A DNA stretch of 64,000 bases from Planctomycetota bacterium (GCA_012959525.1 DUDB01000045.1:1-64000); one strand, 5' to 3'; positions 52,658 to 62,784 are shown, counted from the stretch's first letter. Program-made: numbers and translations. The notes: generated by a model not told the origin, from the sequence alone.

Positions 52658-55202
52658 TCATGGAGCGGATCAGGTCGGTCAGTTCGCGTAGCTTCTGACG
52701 CGTGATGAGTTCGTCCGCCCCGCCGGCCTCGGCAATCAGGGCCAGGGCCTGATCCAGGTCCTCGCTGCGCAGATTCATTGGGCTGGACAGGCCGAGGACC
52801 AGGCCATCGTCCCCGATCTCATCAAAAGTGCGCCCGTAGGCCACCAGGGAGTCGGCCGTCTCGCCCAGGTCCGCGAGGATGGAGTGCACTGCTGCTTGTA
52901 GTTGGCTGTCCTCCTGGAAGTCGCCCAGGGGGAAGGCGTGGCCTTGGGCATCCTGGACCAGTCGGCGCACCTCGATGCGCAGCAGGAAGCGCACGTCGTT
53001 CTCGGACAGAATCGTGTCCAGACCAGCGTAGAGCTCATCGAACCCCGAGTAGGCCGCGGTGTCGTCCATGTCACAAAGGGCCAACTTGCTGAACGCCTCC
53101 TGGTTCTCGGCAAACCGATCCCGTGCCCAATCCCGCAGCTTGCGGGTGTCCTGCAGCTTGCGCATCTCCACCAGGCGCCAGGATTCCCTGCGCATGGGGG
53201 CGACGGTCTCGTCTGGTTCGACGCCGCCTGCAGAAGTGATGTTGCCCTCCTCGTCGACCTTGCGATGGATCGAGCGACCGGTAGGCAGGAGGTACTGCTC
53301 AATGGTGAGCTTGATGCGGGGTGCGTAGTCGAACTCCCCGTCGCCGTCGTAATCCTTGGTGATGGTCTCCCATTCGTCGTGGCGACGATTGCCGTTCTCG
53401 TCGGCGAATTCGTCATCCGCTTCACCGGGCAGCCGGATGAGGTTCTGCACGGAGCCTTTGCCGAAGCTGCGCTGGCCGATGAGCTTGGAGCGGCCGTGGT
53501 CCTGCAGGGCGCCGGAGACGATCTCGGAGGCGGAAGCGCTGAAGCGGTTGATCAGCGTCACCATGGGCATGTCGTCGGGGATGATGGCTCCGCGGACCGT
53601 GGAGAATGTGCGCGGCCGATAGACGCGGCTCTTGGTGCTGACGACCACCTTGCCCTTGTCTAGGAAGAGGTCGCCCACGTTGCGTGCCTCAGTGAGGAGC
53701 CCGCCCGTGTTCCCGCGCAAGTCGAGTATCAGGCCGCGCATGCCGTCGGCCTTGAGTTCCTTGATGGCGCTTGCGAGCTCCTGGCTGGCCACTCGACTGA
53801 AGGTAGTGAGTTCCACCAGGCCGATCCCTCCGGGCAACATCTGCGCGTGTACGGGAGGGACGGTGATCTGAGCCCTCTCGATGACCACGGCCATGTCCTC
53901 GGTGGGACGCTCAATCAGCCCAGCGTCCATGCCGCGCCGCCAGATGTAGAGCTTGACGGACGTGCCCGGCTTGCCTTTCAGGCGCTTGATCACGTCGTTG
54001 ACGGGCTCGCCCACGGTGGGCCAGTCGCCCAGGCGTACGATCTTGTCGTCGGTGTACAGACCCGCTTTGTAGGCGGGCCCCGAGTAGATGGGGCGCGTGA
54101 TCGTGAACAGCCCATCGTCGCGGTCCAGTCCCACGTAGGCACCGATGCCGCCGTACTCAGCTTCCAGGTCCAGCTCGAATTTCTTGAAAGCCTCTGGCGA
54201 GAAGTAGGACGAGTGGCGGTCCATGCTGCGAAGCAAGCCGTCGGCGGCCGCCTCGATCAGTTCGGCGCGTGTCACCTCCGTGCCGTCGATGTGAGCCTCT
54301 TGTACCAGCTGGATCAGGCGCTCGATTCGTCCGAGGTCTGAACCGACCGACCCGCCGGATGCCAGGTCGCTGGCGACGTCGCGGGCGCGTCGCAGTTCCG
54401 TCTCCTTGTGGCGTCGAATCTGGACCTGCTTCAGATAGGCTGCCGCCAAGCGGCCGCGGTCTCCGGGCAGGGCGGCCAGGCGCTCAAGTTCACCCGTCAC
54501 TCCGGGTACGTCTTCGACGATGCCCAGGTGGGCCAGGGCGAGGGCGCCCTCGGCCTTGAGTTGGGCGTCCGCCGATCCCAGGAAGTCGTAGAGCACGGCT
54601 CGGGCCTTGGGGATCTGCTTGCCAAGGCCCACACCGTGGGCGGCCGTGGCGCAGGTCACGCGCAGGCTTGGCGCATAATTTGCATTTTGCGCGGCGGTGA
54701 TCAGGGCCCGGGCCAATGACTCACGCGCATCGCTCTCGGCGAGATTCAGATCTGAGCCCTCCACGAGCTCGGCCGTGGCGGCGATCAGGTCGGGGTTTCG
54801 GGAGCGCACCAGGGGGAGAAGGGTGTTGGCACACAATTCCAGGTCGGGGTCGTCTCCCAGAAAGCGTGTGGCAACCAGGAGCAGGGCGCCGCGCCCCAGG
54901 GTCGTCTCGCCGGCGTCCAGGTCGGCCTTGAGTGCACGCAGGCTGCGTTCCACCGCGGCGTCGAACGGGGCACCGATTTCATCACCCACCAGCGACGACA
55001 GGTTCTGGGCTGCCGACCAGAGCTCCTCGGCTTCCATTTGGCTGGCTGCTTCCACGCGTTCCATGAGGATCGCTTCCAGATCCGCGGGGGAGTCCTGCAA
55101 GGGGCTAGCGCCACTGGGAGTAGCGAGGTACACGCAGGAGAGGGCCCAGAGGGTAGCGGTGAGGGCCAGGGTCGGTTTCAGGGGGGTTGAGCGGTGCTGC
55201 AT
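52647..55202 (-). CDS. S41 family (C-terminal processing) serine peptidase
   Basis: An 851-aa exported protease. An N-terminal signal (KPTLALTATLWALSCVYLATPSGA) is followed by about 250 residues of helical, HEAT-like repeats. The S41 core begins near 300 (LLRSMDRHSSYFSPEAF). A PDZ domain follows (IGAYVGLDRDDGLFTITRPI, YKAGLYTDDKIV). LILDLRGNTGGLL and FSASASEIVSGAL hold the catalytic Ser near residue 554, and SFGKGSVQ the Lys near 579. A roughly 35-residue insert behind the Lys carries a DYDGDGEFD loop, resembling a calcium-binding site. The LTIEQYLLPTGRSIHR block then closes the fold. A charged C-terminal extension of about 170 aa is unassigned. Confidence 0.9.
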   Translation of the reverse strand: MQHRSTPLKPTLALTATLWALSCVYLATPSGASPLQDSPADLEAILMERVEAASQMEAEELWSAAQNLSSLVGDEIGAPFDAAVERSLRALKADLDAGETTLGRGALLLVATRFLGDDPDLELCANTLLPLVRSRNPDLIAATAELVEGSDLNLAESDARESLARALITAAQNANYAPSLRVTCATAAHGVGLGKQIPKARAVLYDFLGSADAQLKAEGALALAHLGIVEDVPGVTGELERLAALPGDRGRLAAAYLKQVQIRRHKETELRRARDVASDLASGGSVGSDLGRIERLIQLVQEAHIDGTEVTRAELIEAAADGLLRSMDRHSSYFSPEAFKKFELDLEAEYGGIGAYVGLDRDDGLFTITRPIYSGPAYKAGLYTDDKIVRLGDWPTVGEPVNDVIKRLKGKPGTSVKLYIWRRGMDAGLIERPTEDMAVVIERAQITVPPVHAQMLPGGIGLVELTTFSRVASQELASAIKELKADGMRGLILDLRGNTGGLLTEARNVGDLFLDKGKVVVSTKSRVYRPRTFSTVRGAIIPDDMPMVTLINRFSASASEIVSGALQDHGRSKLIGQRSFGKGSVQNLIRLPGEADDEFADENGNRRHDEWETITKDYDGDGEFDYAPRIKLTIEQYLLPTGRSIHRKVDEEGNITSAGGVEPDETVAPMRRESWRLVEMRKLQDTRKLRDWARDRFAENQEAFSKLALCDMDDTAAYSGFDELYAGLDTILSENDVRFLLRIEVRRLVQDAQGHAFPLGDFQEDSQLQAAVHSILADLGETADSLVAYGRTFDEIGDDGLVLGLSSPMNLRSEDLDQALALIAEAGGADELITRQKLRELTDLIRSMKKN

Positions 55203-55268
55203 GCTGATAGGAGTGGGTTGGACGGCGCAGGGGGAGCCGGGTAGCCTGAGTGGCCGCCCTCGTCTCCC

Positions 55269-55409
55269 CTATGAGATTAGGTCTTCGGACACGGTTTGCT
55301 CGGTTTCGACTGCGTACAGTTTCTTGTTTTCCAAATTCCCCGCCGGATCTCCATCTGAGAGAGCCTGTGGGCCACCGAGCGCGGGCTTAGTAGCTTTCGC
55401 AGGGGGCAT
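55269..55409 (-). CDS. Possible small protein (46 aa), uncertain
   Basis: An open frame of 46 codons from ATG 55409, beginning MPPAKATKPALGGPQALSDG and ending YAVETEQTVSEDLIS, lies in the otherwise empty 213-bp region between the S41 protease and moaC genes. Its Lys/Glu-rich end reads like a real protein tail, and it ends 66 bp before the protease gene on the same strand. Against it: its codon third positions are much less G+C-rich than those of real genes here, there is no clear ribosome binding site, and no family is recognised. Confidence 0.25.
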   Translation of the reverse strand: MPPAKATKPALGGPQALSDGDPAGNLENKKLYAVETEQTVSEDLIS

Positions 55410-55415
55410 CGCCTT

Positions 55416-55940
55416 GTGAGTCACGATCGAGAACAATTCGTCCCCAAGCCCCCTCTGACCGACGGCCTGCCCCACGTGCGGGTGGGATCAGGAGGCAGCG
55501 AGTCGCGCATGGTTGATGTGGGCGCCAAGCCCTGCACCCGGCGCCGCGCCCTGGCCCGGGCCCGGGTGGAGTTTCCGCCGGGGCTCTGCGAGCAGGTGCT
55601 GGCGGGGGATGGGCCCAAGGGGCCGATCGAAGAAGTGGCCCGCAGCGCCGGTATCCTGGCCGCCAAGGGTACGGGCGGGTTGATCCCCATGTGCCACCCT
55701 TTGGGGCTGGATCACGTGGAGATTTCCTTCGAGGCTGCGGGGCCCGATCACCTGGACGTTCTATGCCGGACCTCCTGTGAGGGCCGTACGGGGGTGGAAA
55801 TGGAGGCCATGGTGGGGGCCGCCCTGGCCGCCCTCACCGTCTACGACATGACCAAGGGGCTCGACAAGGGCATCCGTCTGGGGACGGTCGAACTGCTTGA
55901 AAAGTCCGGTGGAGCCTCAGGGGACTGGACCCGGCCCTGA
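55416..55940 (+). CDS. moaC: Cyclic pyranopterin monophosphate synthase MoaC
   Basis: A 174-aa molybdenum cofactor enzyme that converts the MoaA product to cyclic pyranopterin monophosphate. SRMVDVGAKPCTRRRALA is the usual N-terminal block, and GLIPMCHPLGLDHVEISFE is the conserved active-site strand. GVEMEAMVGAALAALTVYDMTKGLDKG carries the catalytic Asp and Lys. An extension of about 30 residues precedes the core. The GTG start is inferred from the beginning of the frame; the next in-frame ATG, before VDVGAK, would remove the extension. No other moa gene is adjacent. Confidence 0.93.
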   Translation: MSHDREQFVPKPPLTDGLPHVRVGSGGSESRMVDVGAKPCTRRRALARARVEFPPGLCEQVLAGDGPKGPIEEVARSAGILAAKGTGGLIPMCHPLGLDHVEISFEAAGPDHLDVLCRTSCEGRTGVEMEAMVGAALAALTVYDMTKGLDKGIRLGTVELLEKSGGASGDWTRP

Positions 55941-56084
55941 ATTTCAGGTCCCGGATGCTTACACTTCCCGTGCCTGAGAGTCGGCCATGGCTTCCCGGGG
56001 CCGTGCGCCCTTGCCCGCCCCTGTCGTCACCCCGTCCCGAAACGAACCCCACCCCACGGTCGGCCACCGCCTGCCCACTCTCCG

Positions 56085-56558
56085 ATGGACCTCAAACTGA
56101 TCCGCAACCTCGTGCGCATCATGGAGCGCGGCGACGTCTGCGAACTCGAAGTCGCCGACGAACCCAGCGGCCTGCGCGTGCACCTCAAGCGCGGGACGCA
56201 GGGTCTCGGCGCTCAGGCGCCCGTGATGGTTATGCCGGGTGCGGCCGTCGTTGCACCCACCTCGGGCACGCACGAAGGAGTCGATGATGGCGACGACACC
56301 CCCTCCCGCGCTGCGGGAGTGGAGGAGGTGACCAGTCCCATGGTCGGGACCTTCTATCGCGCTTCCTCGCCCGAGTCCGACCCCTTCGTGAGTGTTGGGG
56401 CCGCAGTGGGGGATGAAAGCGTCGTCTGCATCATCGAGGCCATGAAGGTCATGAACGAGATCCACGCGGAGATGAGCGGAGAGGTTGTCGAGATTCTCGT
56501 GGAGGATGGTGAGCCAGTCGAGTTCGGCCAGCCTCTGTTCCTGATCAAGACGCGCTGA
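56085..56558 (+). CDS. accB: Biotin carboxyl carrier protein of acetyl-CoA carboxylase
   Basis: A 157-aa BCCP. The N-terminal helix [22 protein letters not shown] interacts with biotin carboxylase in the family, and a flexible Ala/Pro/Gly/Thr-rich linker covers about 40-80. The C-terminal biotinyl domain has [16 protein letters not shown], and [11 protein letters not shown] with the biotinylated Lys121. The length is normal. The stop overlaps the accC ATG by one base (TGATG), so the two subunits are co-translated. It carries the carboxyl group in the first step of fatty acid synthesis. Confidence 0.94.
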   Translation: MDLKLIRNLVRIMERGDVCELEVADEPSGLRVHLKRGTQGLGAQAPVMVMPGAAVVAPTSGTHEGVDDGDDTPSRAAGVEEVTSPMVGTFYRASSPESDPFVSVGAAVGDESVVCIIEAMKVMNEIHAEMSGEVVEILVEDGEPVEFGQPLFLIKTR

Positions 56559-57907
56559 TGTTTCGCAGGGTCCTGGTCGCCAATCGGGGCGAGATCGCAC
56601 AGCGCATCATCCGCGCCTGCAAGGAGTTGAACGTCGAGACTGTTGCCGTCTACTCCGAGGCGGACGCCGATGCTCTGTACTTGCGGCAGGCAGACGAGAC
56701 CATCTGCATCGGGGCGGCGCCCGGTGCCCAGTCCTACTTGAATGTTCCGGCGGTGATCTCGGCCGCCGAGATTGCCGACGTTGAGGCGATTCACCCCGGC
56801 TACGGGTTTCTTGCGGAGAACGCTCACTTCGCAGAGGTCTGTCGCTCGTGCCAGATCGAGTTCATCGGCCCCAGCGCGGAGACGATTGCCATGGTGGGCA
56901 ACAAGGCGCGGGCACGGGAAATCGCCAAGAGCGCCAAGGTGCCGGTGGTCCCTGGCTCACCCGGGCCGGTGACCGGTGAGGAGCAGGCCAAAGAGGAGGC
57001 GCGCAGGATCGGCTACCCGGTCATGATCAAGGCGGCCTCCGGTGGCGGGGGGCGCGGAATGCGCGTGGCTCACAACGAGCCCAGCCTACTTAGCGGCATG
57101 CGAGCCGCTCAGACTGAGGCCGCCGCGGCATTCGGGGACGATACGGTCTACTTCGAGAAGTTCATTGAGAGTGGCCGGCACGTGGAGGTGCAGATTCTGG
57201 CCGACGGCAAGGGCGAGGTCCTCCATTTGGGCGAGCGTGACTGTTCGGTTCAGCGCCGCCACCAAAAATTGATCGAGGAGTCCCCCTCGCCGACGTTGAC
57301 CCCCAAGCAACGCAAGGGGATGTGCGCGGCTGCGGTGCGGTTGGCCAAGGCCTCGAATTACAAGAACGCGGGCACCGTCGAGTTCATCCTGGACCAGGAT
57401 GGATCCTTCTACTTCATCGAGGTGAACGCGCGCATTCAAGTCGAGCACACCGTCACTGAAATGGTGACCGGTATCGATCTGATCGGGGCGCAGTTGCGCA
57501 TCGCGTCAGGCGAAGATCTGTGGCTCAAGCAGAGGGACATTCGCAATCAGGGGCACGCCATTGAATGCCGCATCAACGCGGAGAACCCCGCGAAGGGCTT
57601 CATGCCCTCCCCGGGCCGATTGGAGGCATTTGTCCCTCCTGGAGGCCCTGGTGTGCGGGTAGATACTCACTGCTACAGTGGGTACTCGATTCCACCGCAC
57701 TATGACTCCATGATTGCGAAACTCCTCGTCCATCGTCCCACGCGCGATGAGGCCATCCGTTGCATGATCCGTGCCTTGGACGAGTTCGTCGTGGAAGGCC
57801 CGTACACCACCATTTCTTTCCAGCGCGAGGTGCTGTCCCACGCGGACTTCCTCGCAGGTCTCCACGACACGAACTTCGTGGAGCGTACTTTCGGCGCTCC
57901 ATCCTAG
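56558..57907 (+). CDS. accC: Acetyl-CoA carboxylase biotin carboxylase subunit
   Basis: A 449-aa ATP-grasp enzyme that carboxylates biotin on AccB with bicarbonate and [24 protein letters not shown] is the conserved N-terminus, and [11 protein letters not shown] and [14 protein letters not shown] follow. [14 protein letters not shown] is the Gly-rich ATP lid. [21 protein letters not shown], and [20 protein letters not shown] with the active-site Arg, complete the core. The length is normal for a free-standing subunit. It is coupled to accB upstream; a 30-bp gap separates it from the following lipoprotein gene. Confidence 0.95.
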   Translation: MFRRVLVANRGEIAQRIIRACKELNVETVAVYSEADADALYLRQADETICIGAAPGAQSYLNVPAVISAAEIADVEAIHPGYGFLAENAHFAEVCRSCQIEFIGPSAETIAMVGNKARAREIAKSAKVPVVPGSPGPVTGEEQAKEEARRIGYPVMIKAASGGGGRGMRVAHNEPSLLSGMRAAQTEAAAAFGDDTVYFEKFIESGRHVEVQILADGKGEVLHLGERDCSVQRRHQKLIEESPSPTLTPKQRKGMCAAAVRLAKASNYKNAGTVEFILDQDGSFYFIEVNARIQVEHTVTEMVTGIDLIGAQLRIASGEDLWLKQRDIRNQGHAIECRINAENPAKGFMPSPGRLEAFVPPGGPGVRVDTHCYSGYSIPPHYDSMIAKLLVHRPTRDEAIRCMIRALDEFVVEGPYTTISFQREVLSHADFLAGLHDTNFVERTFGAPS

Positions 57908-57937
57908 CCCGGTGCCCACTTCAACCCTGTGTGTCCC

Positions 57938-58888
57938 ATGAACTCAAGCCCCGTTCGAGCACTCTCCTGGACCCTTCCCCTGATGGCCCTCCTCGCGGGT
58001 TGTTACGTCAGCACCCAACGCCATCCGGGACCGATGGTAGCGACGGTGGATCCCCTGCCACCGGGGACGACCACGCAGTACCCGGCTGGACCCGAAGAGG
58101 TCCTCGTGCTGCGCATCGCTGATCCGGTTCGCGTGCGCCGGCCCGGGCAGGCGGCGGACTTCCCGCTGTACTTCTATAAGAAGCAGGCACGCATGAACGC
58201 AGGCTCTTGGGTTTTCTGCGGTGCCGGCGGTCGGGCTGAGATCATCCTCGGCGGCGATGCCTCGGTACGATTTCTTGGTTATGGATCTGGCGTGGTGGGC
58301 TCCCCGAGTCGCGATGAGCCCATGTTTTTCCTGCATGAGGTTGAGACCGCCGTGGTCCACTTTCCGGAGCTCGGTCAGCAGGTGCGACTTCCCGGGGGGG
58401 CCATCCTGGCTGGGGTGAGAGGACCATTCGTGATCGAGCGCGAGCACGACGATATCTTGCGCGTCCGCAATCGCTCCAAGTCTGTGGGGCGTCTGGCGTA
58501 TATGGACGAGCAGTTTCAACTAAGCCCCGGGGACGTGATCGACCTACCCATTCTGGATGGGAGCACGGCTCCCCGAGAGGAGGATCCTGGATTTCAGACC
58601 CAGACGGGCGTGGATCGTCAGATTTCATTCCGGGGGGACGTCACACTTATTCCGAATGGCAAGGGCGTGCGCATTAGTGCTACCGGCGAGAACGAAGTGT
58701 TGGGCCATGGGTTGCGCCTGCGACTGGAGAAGGGTCAAGAGATTTGGGTTGATGACTTCGTGACCGCCGCTGTGGCGGTGGCACCGGATCCGGTCGTACC
58801 TCTCCCCGTGGTGCTCGACACAAATGAGGGTGAGTCTGCGGATTCCGAGGATGCGCAGGATAATTCCGGCTCGGAGGACAACAAGTGA
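57938..58888 (+). CDS. Uncharacterised lipoprotein, weakly FecR-like
   Basis: A 316-aa lipoprotein: [12 protein letters not shown] is the lipobox, with Cys at about residue 22. The mature part is beta-rich and acidic towards the end ([17 protein letters not shown]). A segment around 80-150 ([43 protein letters not shown]) resembles FecR-type beta repeats in spacing, but key positions are not clear. ATG 57938 is preferred over GTG 57929. It overlaps the UDP-xylose synthase gene by four bases, so it may be co-transcribed with the nucleotide-sugar genes. Function unknown; possibly an envelope structural lipoprotein. Confidence 0.7.
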   Translation: MNSSPVRALSWTLPLMALLAGCYVSTQRHPGPMVATVDPLPPGTTTQYPAGPEEVLVLRIADPVRVRRPGQAADFPLYFYKKQARMNAGSWVFCGAGGRAEIILGGDASVRFLGYGSGVVGSPSRDEPMFFLHEVETAVVHFPELGQQVRLPGGAILAGVRGPFVIEREHDDILRVRNRSKSVGRLAYMDEQFQLSPGDVIDLPILDGSTAPREEDPGFQTQTGVDRQISFRGDVTLIPNGKGVRISATGENEVLGHGLRLRLEKGQEIWVDDFVTAAVAVAPDPVVPLPVVLDTNEGESADSEDAQDNSGSEDNK

Positions 58889-59856
58889 GGCGGCAGACAG
58901 TCCTAATTACCGGAGGTGCCGGGTTCCTCGGCAGCCACCTCTGCGAGCGCTTCCTGGCCGAGGGTTGGGCCGTGATCTGCATGGACAACCTGATCACGGG
59001 GGATCTCACCAACGTGGAGGCCCTGTTCGCCGATCCCGCCTTCCATTTCGAGAAGCGCGACGTGACCGAGTACATCCACGTGCCGGGTGACCTGGACGCC
59101 ATCCTGCACTTCGCCTCTCCCGCCAGTCCCATCGACTACCTGGAATTGCCCATCCAGACCCTCAAGGTGGGCTCCCTGGGAACCCACAAGGTTCTGGGGC
59201 TCGCGCGCGCGAAGAATGCGCGCTTCCTGCTGGCTTCGACGTCCGAGTGTTATGGCGACCCTCTCGTGCATCCCCAATCCGAGGACTACTGGGGCAACGT
59301 CAATCCTGTGGGGCCCCGGGGCGTCTACGACGAGGCCAAGCGCTTTGCCGAAGCCATGACCATGGCCTACCACCGCTACCACGGCGTGGCCACGCGCATC
59401 GTGCGCATCTTCAATACCTATGGGCCGCGCATGCGTCTGAATGATGGCCGCGCCCTGCCGGCCTTCATGTCCCAGGCCCTGGAAGGGCGCCCCTTGACGG
59501 TGTTTGGTGACGGCAGTCAGACCCGTTCATTCTGCTTCATGGATGATCTTGTGGAGGGCATCTGGCGTCTCCTGAATTCAGAAGAGGTGCTGCCGGTCAA
59601 TATCGGCAACCCGAGCGAACTGACCATTTTGGAGTTTGCCAGGAAGGTCATTGAGCTGACCGGGACGCAGGTAGAGATCGTGTTCAAGGAGCTACCCGAG
59701 GATGACCCCAAGGTGCGACAGCCGGATATCACCCGTGCGCGCACCCTGCTCGACTGGGAGCCCCAGGTGGATCTCGATACAGGCTTGGGACTCACCCTGG
59801 AGTTCTTCCAGGCCAAGGTTCTTGGCGGAGCACCTGACGAGGTGGGGGGGGGCTGA
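58885..59856 (+). CDS. UDP-glucuronate decarboxylase (UDP-xylose synthase-like)
   Basis: A 323-aa extended SDR that oxidises, decarboxylates and reduces UDP-glucuronate to UDP-xylose. [20 protein letters not shown] is the Rossmann motif. [22 protein letters not shown] matches the UXS-specific block. [16 protein letters not shown] and [16 protein letters not shown] (Tyr-x3-Lys with the UXS-typical YDEAKR) hold the catalytic residues. [10 protein letters not shown] and [13 protein letters not shown] complete it. No membrane segment is present. The start GTG overlaps the lipoprotein stop. The product could feed xylosylation by one of the glycosyltransferases. Confidence 0.92.
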   Translation: MRRQTVLITGGAGFLGSHLCERFLAEGWAVICMDNLITGDLTNVEALFADPAFHFEKRDVTEYIHVPGDLDAILHFASPASPIDYLELPIQTLKVGSLGTHKVLGLARAKNARFLLASTSECYGDPLVHPQSEDYWGNVNPVGPRGVYDEAKRFAEAMTMAYHRYHGVATRIVRIFNTYGPRMRLNDGRALPAFMSQALEGRPLTVFGDGSQTRSFCFMDDLVEGIWRLLNSEEVLPVNIGNPSELTILEFARKVIELTGTQVEIVFKELPEDDPKVRQPDITRARTLLDWEPQVDLDTGLGLTLEFFQAKVLGGAPDEVGGG

Positions 59857-59858
59857 TC

Positions 59859-61721
59859 GTGTGTGGGATCGTGGGCGCCTCTCTTGCAACAGGGCCGGTG
59901 ACACCGGCCCTGCTGGAGGGTCTGCGGGTTCTTGAGTACCGCGGCTACGACAGCGCGGGGCTGGCGCTGGTGGATGGCACCTCTCAAGGCGTGCGGGTCG
60001 TCAAGTCCGAGGGGCGCATAGCCAATCTGGAAAGCCGCCTGACGGAAGCCTCTTTTGACACCGACGCAGGAGACTTGTGCGCGGGTATCGGCCACACACG
60101 TTGGGCCACCCATGGGCCACCGAGTGACGTCAATGCACACCCTCATGTGGGCATGGGCACTCGTCTGGCCCTCGTCCACAACGGAATAATCGAGAACTAC
60201 ACGGACCTCAAGGCCGAACTCCAGAAGGCAGGCGTCACCTTTCGTTCCGATACCGACAGCGAGGTGCTGGCGCACCTGATCGAGCGTGCCCTGGGCGAAA
60301 CCGACGACTTGGTCGTGGCCTTACGGTCGATCCTGGATCGCCTGCAGGGCTACTACGCCTTGGCCGTTCTCGACCGCTTTCAAGGGCGCAATCAGCTGGT
60401 TTGCGCCCGCTCGGGCCCGCCTCTTGCCCTCTGTTCGACGCCGGGGGGGACCTATTTGGCCTCTGACGTCTTGGCCTTGGTGCCGCACTCCAATCGAGTC
60501 GTGTTCCTGGATGATGGCGATATAGCCCGACTGCAGGCCGACGGCTTTGAAATCTGGGACAGGGATGGGCGTCCGACGGAACGGTTGGCCACCACTGTGG
60601 AGTTCAACTCCGCAGAGGTCGGGCTGGGCCACTGGCCACACTTCATGCTCAAAGAGATCTTCGAGCAGCCCGATGTCTTGGCGCGGGCGGCTTTTGGGCG
60701 CATCGCTGCGTCAGGGGATGACGTTGATTTTGAAGACGAGCGCCTGGGGGGCGATGCGCTGGCAGATGTCCAGCGCGTCCAAGTGATCGCGTGCGGGACA
60801 GCACTCCATGCGGGGCAGATCGCTGCCTACCTGATCGAGGGCTTGGCGGGGATTCCCACGGACGTGGACTTTGCTTCGGAATTCCGCTACCGCTCACCCT
60901 GCTTGGTGCCCGGCACCCTGGCCCTCTGCATTTCACAGTCCGGCGAAACCGCTGACACTCTGGCTGCCGCCCGATTGGCGGTGCAGCACGGTGCGCGGCT
61001 TGTGAGCATCTGCAACGTGGACGGTTCTAGTCAGGTGCGCGAGTCCGAGGGCGTGGTGTTGACCCACGCAGGACCTGAAATCGGCGTTGCGAGCACCAAG
61101 GCCTTCACGGCCCAGCTGGTGTCGGCGGTGCTGCTGGCCGTTCGCCTGGGACGCTCTCGCGGGAGCCTCCCCAAGGAGGACGCCGCTGAGATCCTGTCAG
61201 AGCTGCGCCTCCTCAGGGCGAAGATGGGTTCATTGCTGACCAAGGAGTATGCCGAAGGAGTCAAGCGTCTGGCGCGTAGTCACATGGAGCAGGACGGCTT
61301 CTTGTTCTTGGGCCGTGGGGTCAATTTCCCCGTGGCTCTCGAAGGGGCTCTCAAGCTCAAGGAGATCTCGTACATGCATGCCGAGGGTTATGCCGCGGGC
61401 GAAATGAAGCACGGCCCCATCGCGCTGATTGATGCAGGCATGAGCGTTTTTGTCATCAACGCGGCGGGCCCTCTCGCCAGCAAGGTGCGGGCCAACATGG
61501 AGCAGGTCCAGGCGCGTGGTGGACGCGTGGTGTGCGTGGGGTCCGATCCTGAGAGCCTGACGGCTACGGAAGAGACCTTGGTGGTACCTGAGACTCTTGA
61601 GTGGCTCTCGCCCATTTTGAATACCATTCCGCTGCAGTTGTTTGCCTACCACGTCGCACGCCTGAGGGGCTGTGATATCGACAAGCCCCGTAACCTGGCC
61701 AAGAGCGTCACTGTCGAATGA
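59859..61721 (+). CDS. glmS: Glutamine-fructose-6-phosphate aminotransferase (isomerizing)
   Basis: A 620-aa GlmS that makes glucosamine-6-phosphate from fructose-6-phosphate and glutamine, the entry to UDP-GlcNAc. The N-terminal Ntn glutaminase domain starts with Met-Cys2-GIVG, the nucleophile Cys after Met removal, and has LEYRGYDSAG and GHTRWATHGPPSDVNAHPH. Two SIS domains follow: CGTALHAGQIAAYLIE, ISQSGETADTLAA, GPEIGVASTKAFTAQ and HGPIALIDAG. KPRNLAKSVTVE is the standard C-terminus. Start GTG 59859 lies 2 bp after the previous stop. It serves peptidoglycan and amino-sugar glycans alike. Confidence 0.95.
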   Translation: MCGIVGASLATGPVTPALLEGLRVLEYRGYDSAGLALVDGTSQGVRVVKSEGRIANLESRLTEASFDTDAGDLCAGIGHTRWATHGPPSDVNAHPHVGMGTRLALVHNGIIENYTDLKAELQKAGVTFRSDTDSEVLAHLIERALGETDDLVVALRSILDRLQGYYALAVLDRFQGRNQLVCARSGPPLALCSTPGGTYLASDVLALVPHSNRVVFLDDGDIARLQADGFEIWDRDGRPTERLATTVEFNSAEVGLGHWPHFMLKEIFEQPDVLARAAFGRIAASGDDVDFEDERLGGDALADVQRVQVIACGTALHAGQIAAYLIEGLAGIPTDVDFASEFRYRSPCLVPGTLALCISQSGETADTLAAARLAVQHGARLVSICNVDGSSQVRESEGVVLTHAGPEIGVASTKAFTAQLVSAVLLAVRLGRSRGSLPKEDAAEILSELRLLRAKMGSLLTKEYAEGVKRLARSHMEQDGFLFLGRGVNFPVALEGALKLKEISYMHAEGYAAGEMKHGPIALIDAGMSVFVINAAGPLASKVRANMEQVQARGGRVVCVGSDPESLTATEETLVVPETLEWLSPILNTIPLQLFAYHVARLRGCDIDKPRNLAKSVTVE

Positions 61722-61740
61722 GAACCGGAGTGTGTCGAAC

Positions 61741-62718
61741 ATGAGAGTCCTGGTGACCGGTGGCGCAGGGTTCATTGGATCCCACCTGTGTGAGCGCTTG
61801 CTCGCTCGTGGGGATGAGCTGCTTGTGCTGGACAACTTCAATGATTTCTACGACCCCGCGATCAAGCGCGCCAACGCAGCTGCCCTGGTGGGGGCGCGCA
61901 TAGTGGAGGGCGACATTCGCGATGCCGAATTGGTGGGGGGCCTGTTCGAGGAGTTTAGGCCTGACACCCTGGTCCACCTGGCGGCCATGGCCGGTGTGCG
62001 ACCGTCCGTGGAAGACCCGCTCCTCTACCAGGACGTGAATGTGCGCGGCACGATGGTGCTGCTTGAGGCCCTGCGCGCTGCCCCGGGAACGCGCTTTGTC
62101 TTCGCGAGTTCATCGAGTGTGTACGGGGGCAATGAGAAGGTTCCGTTCTGTGAAGCCGATGAACTACATAGGCCGGTGTCGCCCTACGCCGCCACCAAGC
62201 GTGCGGGAGAGCTGATCGCGTACACCTATCACCATCTGTTTGAGATCCCGACCACCTGCCTGCGCTTCTTCACGGTGTTCGGGCCGCGCCAGCGACCCGA
62301 AATGGCGATCCACAAATTCGTGGCTCGGGTGCTCAAGGGTGAGCCCATCCCCTTCTTTGGGAGTGGGGACTCTCGTCGAGACTACACCTACGTGGACGAT
62401 ATTGTTGATGGGGTGGTCGCGGCCATTGATCGCTGCGCGGGCTATGGGATCTACAACCTCGGAGAGTCGCAGACCACCACCCTTGCCGAGTTGGTGCAGA
62501 TGATTGGTGAGGTCTGTGGTCGCGAGCCCATTTTGGACCGCCTGCCCAATCAGCCCGGCGATGTGCCTGTGACCTTTGCGGATATTTCTCGCGCTCAGGC
62601 CGATCTGGACTATCGGCCTAGCACCACCGTACGAGCGGGATTGGAGAGCTTCCTGGCTTGGTATCTCGAGGGCCCGGGGGCGGCCTCTCCTGCGGCAGGG
62701 GACGCGCCGATCGTGTAA
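61741..62718 (+). CDS. UDP-glucuronate 4-epimerase-like SDR
   Basis: A 325-aa extended SDR likely converting UDP-glucuronate to UDP-galacturonate. VLVTGGAGFIGSHLCERLL is the Rossmann motif, and LDNFNDFYDPAIKRAN is the N-F-N-D-F-Y-D block typical of GAE/WbnB-type epimerases. HLAAMAGVRPSVEDP, FASSSSVYGG and SPYAATKRAGE (Tyr-x3-Lys) hold the catalytic centre. RFFTVFGPRQRPEMAI and FGSGDSRRDYTYVDDIVDG follow. ATG 61741 gives a full-length family N-terminus; the frame upstream overlaps glmS. With the UDP-xylose synthase it suggests that UDP-glucuronate is made nearby or elsewhere. Confidence 0.92.
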   Translation: MRVLVTGGAGFIGSHLCERLLARGDELLVLDNFNDFYDPAIKRANAAALVGARIVEGDIRDAELVGGLFEEFRPDTLVHLAAMAGVRPSVEDPLLYQDVNVRGTMVLLEALRAAPGTRFVFASSSSVYGGNEKVPFCEADELHRPVSPYAATKRAGELIAYTYHHLFEIPTTCLRFFTVFGPRQRPEMAIHKFVARVLKGEPIPFFGSGDSRRDYTYVDDIVDGVVAAIDRCAGYGIYNLGESQTTTLAELVQMIGEVCGREPILDRLPNQPGDVPVTFADISRAQADLDYRPSTTVRAGLESFLAWYLEGPGAASPAAGDAPIV

Positions 62719-62735
62719 GGTCTGACCTTCTTCCG

Positions 62736-62753
62736 CGGAGCCCTCAGGCTCCG
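62736..62753 (+). terminator. Intergenic hairpin before rmlA
   Basis: CGGAGCC-CTCA-GGCTCCG forms a perfect 7-bp stem with a 4-nt loop in the 66-bp gap between the UDP-glucuronate 4-epimerase and rmlA genes. No T tract follows. It may be a partial terminator, an mRNA-processing site or a stability element separating expression of the two gene pairs. Confidence 0.4.
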
Positions 62754-62784
62754 ATCCTCCCCTGCTTACCCCTGAATCAAGTCC

